A stretch of DNA of 18,188 nucleotides from contig NVTJ01000055.1 in the NCBI GenBank assembly GCA_002401545.1, forward strand, positions 1 through 18,188. Direction: 5' to 3'. The notes beneath the pieces are model-generated. The model was not told where the DNA came from, did not search any database, and worked only from the letters and a program-made list of their open reading frames with translations. How positions within the stretch are numbered: the first letter of the stretch is position 1; the number at the start of each line of letters is the position of its first letter. Made by a program: the position numbers and the translations under genes. This stretch comes from Alphaproteobacteria bacterium (GTDB lineage Bacteria > Pseudomonadota > Alphaproteobacteria > Sphingomonadales > Emcibacteraceae). Shown here one piece after another: positions 9,022 through 16,110 of the stretch.

Positions 9022-10269
9022 CTAGAATTTGGCCGCCAGTGTGAGCCATAGTTTTCTGGTATCCACTGAAAATGCATCGGCATTATAATCGGCATATTTC
9101 ACCGCCACACTATAGTTTTTATCAATGGCATAAGACACCACCGCATCAATTTCATCGCCATAATCCACATCGCCGAACTGGGAGGTAAATTTATGATAGA
9201 TCACCGCCGCTTTCAATCCCTTTGCCACGCCATCAAACTTATAGGCCCCGGTGATATAAAAATCTTCCAGACCTGCCGCCGGGGTACCAAGGAATTTATC
9301 GGCCCAGCCATTGAATTTATGCAATGTCGCCAGCGGTGTTTTAAAGCTTACCGTGCCATCATTATCGCTGCCAAGGGATTCAAAAGACACCTTCAGGGTG
9401 GCGCCCGAAAAGCTGACGCCGCCGCTGGCAAGGAAATAATTTACCGTAAAGTCGCCGGGGTTATTGGCCGCATCCGTCTGGCTGGCATATTCAAGCTCAT
9501 AAAGAAAACTGGTTTTTTCCGCCACTTTGGTTTTACCGGCAAAGCGGATACCAAATGTATTGCTGGAAAATCCCGCCACATCATTATTATCCAGAAGATA
9601 GGCATAGGCCGTAATCTTGCCCGCTTTTAATCCGCTATATTCCGCATTAATCAGATGATGGTTGGAAGAATGATCGCCCGCCGGGCTGTCATTGCCAAAA
9701 ATACGGTTCACATTCCACACATAGGCGTAAAAGATTTTTGTATCGGGCAGGGACTTGTTAACCACAGTCACCGTATCCAGATTCTGGTCATTCTGCCGCC
9801 AGCCCACAGTGCCGACAAAACGTTGTGTCCCCAGATTTATCGATTGACGCCCGGCGCTGATTTTTGTGCCTTCAATGCCGGTAAAGGAGAGATAGGCCTG
9901 ATTCACTTCCGTGTGGCTGGGGTCTGCGATAACCGGAAAACCGGTATTTCCATTGAGGGTATTGTTAAAATCCTCATCTGCCAGATTGCGGGAATCCTCA
10001 AATTCAATCACCCCGGAAAAGCCCTGATAAGTCGCGGTTTTATAGCCAAACTTGGTCTGGATGGTAAAGGCCTGGGCATTCTCGGAGAAACCCGCCTGAT
10101 CCACATCCTCATAGCGTACCCGGACTTTCAGGTAAGCCTTGCCGCCTGTTACCGCCTCGGCCAGGGTTTCAACGTCCTTATCCGCCGCAAAAGCATATGT
10201 TGGTGTCATAAAAAGGGCAGCCGCTGAAGCCAGAAGGAAACTTCTGAATATTGTGTTTGACTGTGCCAT
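9022..10269 (-). CDS. Outer-membrane beta-barrel porin (alginate-export/OprD-like family)
   Basis: The 415-residue protein has a clear signal peptide: basic-polar start, hydrophobic core FLLASAAALF, and probable cleavage after AFA at residue 28. The mature part is rich in alternating polar/hydrophobic strands and ends in LWLTLAAKF, with the terminal phenylalanine typical of BAM-inserted barrels. GRQSINLGTQRFVGTVGWRQ and the following NLDTVTV segment resemble proteins annotated as alginate-export or OprD-like channels. The substrate is not known and the label need not mean alginate. The ATG is preceded by AGAGGA at a good distance. It is monocistronic: a terminator lies behind it and a terminator-like hairpin of the upstream operon lies in front. 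A Crp/Fnr-type site upstream suggests control by oxygen, nitric oxide or cAMP-type signals. Confidence 0.82.
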   Translation of the reverse strand: MAQSNTIFRSFLLASAAALFMTPTYAFAADKDVETLAEAVTGGKAYLKVRVRYEDVDQAGFSENAQAFTIQTKFGYKTATYQGFSGVIEFEDSRNLADEDFNNTLNGNTGFPVIADPSHTEVNQAYLSFTGIEGTKISAGRQSINLGTQRFVGTVGWRQNDQNLDTVTVVNKSLPDTKIFYAYVWNVNRIFGNDSPAGDHSSNHHLINAEYSGLKAGKITAYAYLLDNNDVAGFSSNTFGIRFAGKTKVAEKTSFLYELEYASQTDAANNPGDFTVNYFLASGGVSFSGATLKVSFESLGSDNDGTVSFKTPLATLHKFNGWADKFLGTPAAGLEDFYITGAYKFDGVAKGLKAAVIYHKFTSQFGDVDYGDEIDAVVSYAIDKNYSVAVKYADYNADAFSVDTRKLWLTLAAKF

Positions 10270-10305
10270 TGTTCGTTCCTCTATCTAATGTTATATTCCC
10301 TTTTT

Positions 10306-10346
10306 TAAATATTCCTCTGGCACTAAATAGACTTGACAAGGGTCAA
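10306..10346 (-). promoter_or_regulatory. Predicted class II Crp/Fnr-dependent porin promoter with FixK/Fnr-type box
   Basis: The box TTGAC-AAGG-GTCAA at 10333-10346 is a perfect inverted repeat with the TTGA-N6-TCAA core of FixK/Fnr/DNR-type sites. The symmetry extends one more base pair each side (10331-10348, fourteen paired bases). A TATTTA hexamer at 10311-10306 on the minus strand can serve as -10. It predicts a G start at 10299, which puts the box centre at -40.5, the normal class II activator position. No separate -35 is needed or seen. The 30-nt leader carries AGAGGA. Confidence 0.55.
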
Positions 10347-10386
10347 GTTTTTATTGAAAAGCGCACAAAATTACGGTGGTTTTGGC

Positions 10387-10419
10387 AAAAAAAATGAAAA
10401 GATGTATATTTAATACATC
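10387..10419 (-). terminator. Likely terminator of the exporter-amidohydrolase operon (or an AT-rich operator)
   Basis: An inverted repeat GATGTAT-ATTTA-ATACATC occupies 10401-10419. On the minus strand it is followed by TTTTCATTTTTTTT (10400-10387), which is the layout of an intrinsic terminator 48 nt past the amidohydrolase stop. The stem is short and AT-rich, so its strength is doubtful. The same palindrome could instead bind a regulator of the porin gene downstream. Confidence 0.45.
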
Positions 10420-10466
10420 AAATATCAAAACCTTCAATAGTGTGCCTGAACGAGATGAACAATGTC

Positions 10467-11726
10467 TTAATCCTGATAGATAACACCGTCTTTCATGATA
10501 AAACGAATATTTTTCAGGACATCAAAGTCCCTCAGCGGATCCCCCCCGACTGCAATCAGGTCAGCAAGATAGCCTTCCCGGACCTGACCCAGTTCCTGAT
10601 GCATACCCATCAATTCGGCACCGGTAATGGTGGCGGCCCGCAGGCTGTCGGCGCGGCTCATGCCATAATCCACCAGAAGCTCCAGTTCCCGCAGGTTTTC
10701 GCCGTGGGAAAAAACCCCGACGTCGCTGCCGTTACAGATGGTGACCCCCGCCTTGAGGGCTGCCTTCATCACTTTGCGCTTTGTGATAATCCGTTCCGGG
10801 AACGGCCTCTGCCCCTGCCAGCCCCGGTAGCGGGAAATGGCGTCCCCTGCGGCCAATGTGGGGCAAAAAATCACCCCGTGTTTTTTCATCAACTGAAAAA
10901 TTTCCAGATTGCCGCCGTCACCATGTTCAATGGACTGAACCCCGGCCATGATGGCCCGGCGCATACCTTCGGGGGTGGCGGCATGGGCTACGGCTGGTCG
11001 GCCACTGCTTTTTGCCGTCTCGACAATTAATTTCATTTCAGCGAGGCTGAAGGTGGGGCGCGCCTGCCCCTGCGGACCCCAACGGTAATCCGCATAGAAT
11101 TTTACCACATCGGCCCCCTTGCCGATTTGGTCACGAACCACCCGGATCACATCATTGCCATCAGCGGGTTCCGCCCCCGGCATGATGTTATGGGACAGAT
11201 CAAATCCCTTTGGACCGTAACTGCCTGTAACCACAATCGCCCGGCCCGCCACAATCAGGCGTGGTCCGGTGATGATGCCTTTTGCAAGTGCCTCCCGAAT
11301 ACCCACATCAGCATATCCCGCCCCCTCACTGCCCAGATCCCGCAGGGCGGTGAAGCCCGCCATCAAGGTGGCCCGCAGATGGTTCCCGGCCCGCAAAACC
11401 CGTTCGGCCCGGCTTTCCTTCAACAACTGGTCATTCCAGCCGGTTTCATCATAGGGATGAAGCAGAATATGGCTGTGGGCATCAATCAACCCCGGCATCA
11501 AAGTTTGACCGGACAGGGTTATGATACGATCAAACTTCCGGCTTCTCAGGCTGTCTGCCGCGGCAATTGTTATAATCCTGTTACCGTCGACGACCACCGC
11601 AAGGCCGGGAATTCTTTCGCCCCGTTCCACATCAAGAATATAATCCGGCACCAGCAGGGTTGTTGCGGCTAATGCCGGGGCCATCATATTCAGCAAAATG
11701 ATCAAAGATATCAAAAAAATTCTCAT
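10467..11726 (-). CDS. Exported metal-dependent amidohydrolase (imidazolonepropionase/dipeptidase-like, COG1228 type)
   Basis: This 419-residue amidohydrolase-superfamily enzyme has an N-terminal signal peptide (MRIFLISLIILLNMM core, cleavage expected after ALA at residue 20), so it should act in the periplasm. The binuclear metal set is complete: H84 and H86 (DAHSH), a likely carboxylated K209 (VVKFYAD), H248 (AHAAT), H268 (EHGD) and D335 (GSDVG). Related secreted members hydrolyse Xaa-Pro, Xaa-Arg or Xaa-Lys dipeptides and N-acyl compounds. The exact substrate cannot be read here. The ATG at 11726 is chosen over an in-frame ATG ten codons upstream because GAGGAA lies 5-10 nt before it and it restores a standard signal peptide. 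It starts one base after the adaptor stop codon and is the last gene of a four-gene exporter operon. Confidence 0.88.
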   Translation of the reverse strand: MRIFLISLIILLNMMAPALAATTLLVPDYILDVERGERIPGLAVVVDGNRIITIAAADSLRSRKFDRIITLSGQTLMPGLIDAHSHILLHPYDETGWNDQLLKESRAERVLRAGNHLRATLMAGFTALRDLGSEGAGYADVGIREALAKGIITGPRLIVAGRAIVVTGSYGPKGFDLSHNIMPGAEPADGNDVIRVVRDQIGKGADVVKFYADYRWGPQGQARPTFSLAEMKLIVETAKSSGRPAVAHAATPEGMRRAIMAGVQSIEHGDGGNLEIFQLMKKHGVIFCPTLAAGDAISRYRGWQGQRPFPERIITKRKVMKAALKAGVTICNGSDVGVFSHGENLRELELLVDYGMSRADSLRAATITGAELMGMHQELGQVREGYLADLIAVGGDPLRDFDVLKNIRFIMKDGVIYQD

Positions 11727-11727
11727 A

Positions 11728-12939
11728 CTAATTCCTCTCAACAATCCTTGTCCCATCCATGATATTATTGCCGGGATGGATAATCACCTGATCATTTTCC
11801 ATCAGGCCGCCCAGAATCTCAGCCTGCCGGTCATTTTTCCGGCCCACAGTCACCGGCTGCCGCACGGCCCGGCCACCCCGCACCACAAAGGCGGACCATT
11901 GCCCGTTATGGCGAAACAGGGCGCTGACCGGGACATGAAGCACCTTTTCGGCTTTATCAACAATGATGCTGGCCTCCACCCGGAAAGCATTGCCAAGGGT
12001 GCGCCATTTCTCAAGGGGGTCAATAAAATCAAGAATGATATTCACCCGCTGCTCTTCCACGCCCAGCGCCGAAATTTTGGTATATCCGCTGGGCTCCACA
12101 ATCCGCACCTGCGCCCGGATGTCTCCGCTGCCCCCCCAGCGTTTGATCAGGGCAAAATCCCCCGTCCGTACCTTAACCGCATCCCGTGAGAGCATTTCTA
12201 TGACAATTTCCATATCTTCCGGGTCACCGATTTCCACCAGAGGCGTACCCATGGGAATCACCCCTTCGCTTTCATGGAGGATACGCAATATCCTGCCATC
12301 CACCGGGGCATGGACACAGACCTGGCAACGGCTATCATCCCTGTTATAACCCTCCCCGGGCTGAACCAGTTGCGCTCGGGCGGCCACCAACCGGCTGTCC
12401 ATCACCCGCAGGTCCGCCAGCGCGGTTTCCACCTCGGCTTTACGCATTTTAAGCTGCAGCTCATATTGTTCCAGCCGGGCGATGGAGACATTGCCATTTC
12501 TGAACAGCTCCTCAGAGCGTTTATATTCTGCCACGGCAAAGTCAAGGGCCGCCCGCGCCCGATCCACTTTGGAGGCAGCCAGCCCCTTGGCGGCCCCGGC
12601 CCCCTGAACATCGGCCCGCGCCTGTGTCTCTGAGCGTTTATCCAAAAACCGGGGGTCGGCGGGGGTCATATTGGCAATGATGGTTTCCCCGGCCCTGACC
12701 ACATCCCCCGGTTCGCTTTCGATGCGCATCACCCGGCCCTCTATGGGCGCCGAAACCACATAAATATCCCGTATCCGGGTTTTGCCTTCGCCCTCAAGGG
12801 TGATCAGCACATCACCGCGCCGGACCTCTGCCAGATCGACCTTTTCCGCTTCGGGGATAAAAGCAAAGACCAGCAGAGCGAGCAGCAACAGACCAATGGC
12901 ATATTTCACCAGCATCTTGATTTTCTTCGATGACATCAT
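11728..12939 (-). CDS. HlyD/RND-type periplasmic adaptor subunit of an ABC exporter
   Basis: The 403-residue protein has a short cytosolic start, one membrane anchor (about residues 11-28) and the adaptor layout: a first lipoyl half-motif (about 62-90, APIEGRVMRIESEPGDVV), an alpha-helical hairpin (about 97-195), the second lipoyl half (about 208-240, APVDGRILRILHESEGVIPMG), then beta-barrel and membrane-proximal domains. Such adaptors link inner-membrane transporters to the periplasm or an outer-membrane channel. An unusual C205-x-x-C208 pair sits just before the second lipoyl half. No outer-membrane TolC-type gene is adjacent. The ATG overlaps the permease stop in an ATGATG/ATGA arrangement; the second ATG three bases later is an equal alternative. 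The product most likely works with the upstream permease and ATPase. Confidence 0.9.
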   Translation of the reverse strand: MMSSKKIKMLVKYAIGLLLLALLVFAFIPEAEKVDLAEVRRGDVLITLEGEGKTRIRDIYVVSAPIEGRVMRIESEPGDVVRAGETIIANMTPADPRFLDKRSETQARADVQGAGAAKGLAASKVDRARAALDFAVAEYKRSEELFRNGNVSIARLEQYELQLKMRKAEVETALADLRVMDSRLVAARAQLVQPGEGYNRDDSRCQVCVHAPVDGRILRILHESEGVIPMGTPLVEIGDPEDMEIVIEMLSRDAVKVRTGDFALIKRWGGSGDIRAQVRIVEPSGYTKISALGVEEQRVNIILDFIDPLEKWRTLGNAFRVEASIIVDKAEKVLHVPVSALFRHNGQWSAFVVRGGRAVRQPVTVGRKNDRQAEILGGLMENDQVIIHPGNNIMDGTRIVERN

Positions 12940-15302
12940 TCAACCCCTTTCTGGGCACTGACCAGATCAATATTTTCCACCTGCCGCCAGACAAGATAAA
13001 AGGACAGGACCGCGCTGACAACCACAATCAGCACCGACAGGCCGTAGGTGTCATTTTCAACAATTACCGGGATGCGGAATAATTCTGTATCCATGCTTTG
13101 AGCCATGCCCAGCACCATCATATATCCAATGAACAGCCCCACCGGGATCGCCATGAGGATAATGAGGGTCATTTCCCCGAACAGGATATAGGCCACCTCG
13201 CCACGGGTCAGGCCAAGCACCCTGAGGGAGGCCAGTTCCCGGCCCCTTTCCGACAGGGCAATACGCGCCGTATTATAAATCACCCCGAATGAAATCAGGC
13301 TGGCAAAAACCACATTCATCACCACCATTTTCATAATATTCTCGGCCATGATCTTGCGGAAAATCTCCCGCGCTTTTTCCAGAATCGTCATGGCCGCAAT
13401 GGCAGGGATATCTTTGATCTTCTGAAACAACGGTCCATTCCACAGGGGGTCCGTCATGAGAAACGCCCCGGTGATCACCGTTCCTTCATTCAGGTGACGG
13501 TTCAACTGATCCATATCCATGAAGGCGCTGAGACCGATGAATTCCTCGACAATATCCGCCACCCTGATTTTCAGAACAGGCCGCCGGTCTTCAAGAACTT
13601 CAGCGATCACCATATCGCCAATTTTCACATGCAGCACCTCTGCCAGTTTAGCCGACAGGGCCAGCCCCTGCGGCGGCACCCGTGCCGCATTCAGGTCACG
13701 GTCCAGAATACGGTGCAGGTCAGGGTCCGGGCGCAATCCCATAATGCTCGTCCGTTTGGTGAAATTTTCCGATTTCAGGAAAACCGCCACGGACCGAAGG
13801 GGTTCAACCCTGATCACACCGGGCATCAGGCGGATTTCTTCCAGCGCATTGATGGACCGTGGCTCAACAAACCCCAGGCTGATATCCTCTCTCTGAGCCA
13901 TATCAAACTGAACCTCCAGCATGTAATTGATGGAATCTTCCATAAAAAAGGCAAATATCAGGATCGACATGGACAGACCGATCCCCACCGTGGAAAACAA
14001 GGCCCGCACAGGCCGCCGTTCAATATGACGGATGACAATACGGGTCAGGTGAGAGAAATATTTCTCTGCCCCCATACGCTCCAGCAGGCTCCGCCGGAAC
14101 CGAACCGGGCTTTCGGGCCTCATGGCCTCTGCCGGGGGCAGAATGGCCGCCTGCCGGATCGCCATCAGGGTGCCAATCACCGCGGCAAGGGCGCAGAAAA
14201 ATACCGAAAAGATCATCACTTCCCCTGAAAAGGAAAATTTCAGGATCGGGAAATGAAAAAACTGGGTATACATATTGGTCATGCCCGCCCCAAGCCAGAC
14301 ACCGGTAAGAACCCCGAAAATGCCGCCCACGACAACCACCAGCAGAACCATTTTAAGATAATGCAGGGAAATTTGCCAATTGGTATATCCCACAGCCTTT
14401 AACATGCCGATCTGCACCCGCTGGGTCGCCACCTGTCGCGTCATGACCACATTGATCAGAAAAGCCGCCACCGCCAGAAAAATCACCGGGGCGAAGAATC
14501 CCATCACCCGAAGCTGATCCATCTCATTCTGCACAAACCAGTGGGACATCTGCTGCGCCCGTTCGTAGGCGATCAATCCGCCGTAGGGCTTGAGGATGAT
14601 ATCCAGCTCCTGCTTGATATTTTCCCCATTGGCCCCCCGATCCATGCGGATGGAAATGTCATTAAAAGCCCCGTCCATATCAACGGCGGCCTCCAGGGCC
14701 TGCTGGCTCATCCAGAAGATGCCAAATCGCTTGTCATCGGGAAACATCGCCCCCGGCCCAAGGGAATAGACATATTCCGGCGACAGGACAATCCCGACGA
14801 TCTTTAACGCCCGCCTGTGGCCATTGATTACCATGCTGATATGGTCCCCAAGGGTAAAGCCGTGGGCATTGGCGAAGGCTTCGCTGCATAATATGGCATC
14901 CTGCTCATCGGGGTGCAGCATGCGTCCCTTGCGTAAATACAGGTTATTCAACAGGGGCGTGCGGCCATCAGGCAGGGAAATCAACTTGCCGGATGCGGGT
15001 TCCACCATACCCGCCACCTGAACGGTGACGCCAAAGACCACCCGCATCTCCACGGCCGAAACCCCCGGAATATCCAGAACCTGCTGCCTGATGCCCCGGG
15101 GGGCGCGCTTCAACTGGGCGAAAATATCGGCAAACTGGTAGCGGTCATAATAGGTATCCCGGCTGAGGGTCAGTGAATCAATCACGCCGAATGACATGAT
15201 AAAGGTGGCGATACCACAGGCCATCACCATGATAATCGCCATCATCTGACCCTTGATATTCCACAGGTCGCGCAGCAGTTTTTTGTTGAGGGCCTCAATC
15301 AT
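12936..15302 (-). CDS. ABC transporter permease with two FtsX/MacB-type modules (YbbP-like)
   Basis: The 788-residue protein is a tandem duplication of an FtsX module. The first half has a helix at about 20-42, a large periplasmic domain (43-267) and three helices (about 269-288, 325-348, 371-392). The second half repeats this with a helix at about 443-464, a second periplasmic domain and three C-terminal helices ending near residue 770. This is the type VII (MacB/LolCE/YbbP) mechanotransmission fold, which moves lipids, lipoproteins or hydrophobic compounds out of the inner membrane rather than through it. The ATG at 15302 follows the ATPase stop by one base, with GGAGGAG 11 nt upstream. An in-frame ATG 13 codons earlier lies inside the ATPase gene and is less likely. 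It ends in a 4-nt overlap with the adaptor gene. The substrate is unknown. Confidence 0.9.
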   Translation of the reverse strand: MIEALNKKLLRDLWNIKGQMMAIIMVMACGIATFIMSFGVIDSLTLSRDTYYDRYQFADIFAQLKRAPRGIRQQVLDIPGVSAVEMRVVFGVTVQVAGMVEPASGKLISLPDGRTPLLNNLYLRKGRMLHPDEQDAILCSEAFANAHGFTLGDHISMVINGHRRALKIVGIVLSPEYVYSLGPGAMFPDDKRFGIFWMSQQALEAAVDMDGAFNDISIRMDRGANGENIKQELDIILKPYGGLIAYERAQQMSHWFVQNEMDQLRVMGFFAPVIFLAVAAFLINVVMTRQVATQRVQIGMLKAVGYTNWQISLHYLKMVLLVVVVGGIFGVLTGVWLGAGMTNMYTQFFHFPILKFSFSGEVMIFSVFFCALAAVIGTLMAIRQAAILPPAEAMRPESPVRFRRSLLERMGAEKYFSHLTRIVIRHIERRPVRALFSTVGIGLSMSILIFAFFMEDSINYMLEVQFDMAQREDISLGFVEPRSINALEEIRLMPGVIRVEPLRSVAVFLKSENFTKRTSIMGLRPDPDLHRILDRDLNAARVPPQGLALSAKLAEVLHVKIGDMVIAEVLEDRRPVLKIRVADIVEEFIGLSAFMDMDQLNRHLNEGTVITGAFLMTDPLWNGPLFQKIKDIPAIAAMTILEKAREIFRKIMAENIMKMVVMNVVFASLISFGVIYNTARIALSERGRELASLRVLGLTRGEVAYILFGEMTLIILMAIPVGLFIGYMMVLGMAQSMDTELFRIPVIVENDTYGLSVLIVVVSAVLSFYLVWRQVENIDLVSAQKGVE

Positions 15303-15303
15303 T

Positions 15304-16023
15304 TCACCAGTTGATCTCCTCCAGGGGACAGGGATTGTCATTGACCGTCACCTTCCCCACCTGCCCGTCACTGAAATAGATCACCCGGTCCGCCATGCCG
15401 GCAATGGCGACATTATGGGTAATGATGATGGTGGTCGTGCCGTAGCGTTTATTAACCTCCTGCAAAGCTTTCAGCACCACGATTCCGGTTTCACTGTCCA
15501 GCGCCCCGGTCGGCTCGTCACAAAGCAGGACCTCGGGACGTTTGGCGATCGCACGGGCAATGGCGACACGCTGTTGCTCACCGCCGGAAAGCTGGGAGGG
15601 GAAATGCTTTGCCCGATTGCCAAGCTTAACCGCTTCCAGCGCCTCCACGGGCGGGATCGGGTCAAGGGATATGTCGGTGACAAGGGCCACATTCTCCAGC
15701 GCGGTCAGGCTCGGCACCAGATTATAGGCCTGAAAAACAAAGCCCACATTATGGCGGCGGAACCGGGTCAGTTGTTTTTCCGAATAATCGGACAGTCGGT
15801 CTTTTTTGAAATAAACTTCGCCCGATGTGGGATTATCCAGTCCGCCGATAATATTGAGAAAGGTTGATTTGCCACTGCCCGACGGCCCCAGCAGTACAAC
15901 CAGTTCGCCCTTGGGAATTTCAAGGCTTACCCCGCGCAGGGCCTGTACTACTGTTTCCCCCGTGACATAATCCTTGGTCAGGGATTCTGTGCGAAAAGTG
16001 ATATTTCCATTTAACTCCGTCAT
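15304..16023 (-). CDS. ABC transporter ATP-binding protein, LolD/MacB/YbbA subfamily
   Basis: The 239-residue ATPase has every nucleotide-binding motif: Walker A GPSGSGKS at 46-53, Q-loop glutamine Q98, signature LSGGEQ at 145-150, Walker B VLLCDE at 165-170 and switch histidine H203. The PTGALDSETG D-loop region and SGSGKSTFLNIIGGLD are typical of the subfamily that powers FtsX-type permeases. The start is well fixed, because an in-frame TAA lies only four codons upstream (TAA CTT CGA TAT ATG). No Shine-Dalgarno is visible, and a TATAAC -10 candidate ends 8 nt before the ATG, so the transcript may be nearly leaderless. It is the first gene of the ATPase-permease-adaptor-amidohydrolase operon. 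Confidence 0.95.
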   Translation of the reverse strand: MTELNGNITFRTESLTKDYVTGETVVQALRGVSLEIPKGELVVLLGPSGSGKSTFLNIIGGLDNPTSGEVYFKKDRLSDYSEKQLTRFRRHNVGFVFQAYNLVPSLTALENVALVTDISLDPIPPVEALEAVKLGNRAKHFPSQLSGGEQQRVAIARAIAKRPEVLLCDEPTGALDSETGIVVLKALQEVNKRYGTTTIIITHNVAIAGMADRVIYFSDGQVGKVTVNDNPCPLEEINW

Positions 16024-16031
16024 ATATCGAA

Positions 16032-16058
16032 GTTATATCTTAAAAGTCGCACTTGCAA
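16032..16058 (-). promoter_or_regulatory. Candidate promoter of the ABC exporter operon
   Basis: On the minus strand TTGCAA (16058-16053) and TATAAC (16037-16032) are separated by 15 nt; reading the -35 one or two bases earlier gives 16-17 nt with poorer hexamers. The predicted start falls 2-3 nt before the ATG at 16023. The spacing is short, so this is tentative. Confidence 0.35.
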
Positions 16059-16081
16059 GACATGCTCTTCATCCCTAGAGT
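16053..16081 (+). promoter_or_regulatory. Candidate promoter of the NhaC-family antiporter gene
   Basis: TTGCAA (16053-16058) is followed after 17 nt by TAGAGT (16076-16081), then GAGGGA as Shine-Dalgarno before the ATG at 16111. The -35 hexamer is self-complementary and may be shared with the divergent ABC operon promoter; it lies in an 8-bp palindrome CTTGCAAG (16052-16059). Confidence 0.4.
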
Positions 16082-16110
16082 GAAATAAAAAAAGCTGAGG
16101 GATTTTTCTG

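Noticed and set aside
9193..10227. Two long open frames on the plus strand (145 and 190 codons) opposite the porin gene
   Set aside because: They are antisense to a porin with a clear signal peptide, barrel C-terminus, ribosome binding site and terminator, and their translations show no recognisable family features.
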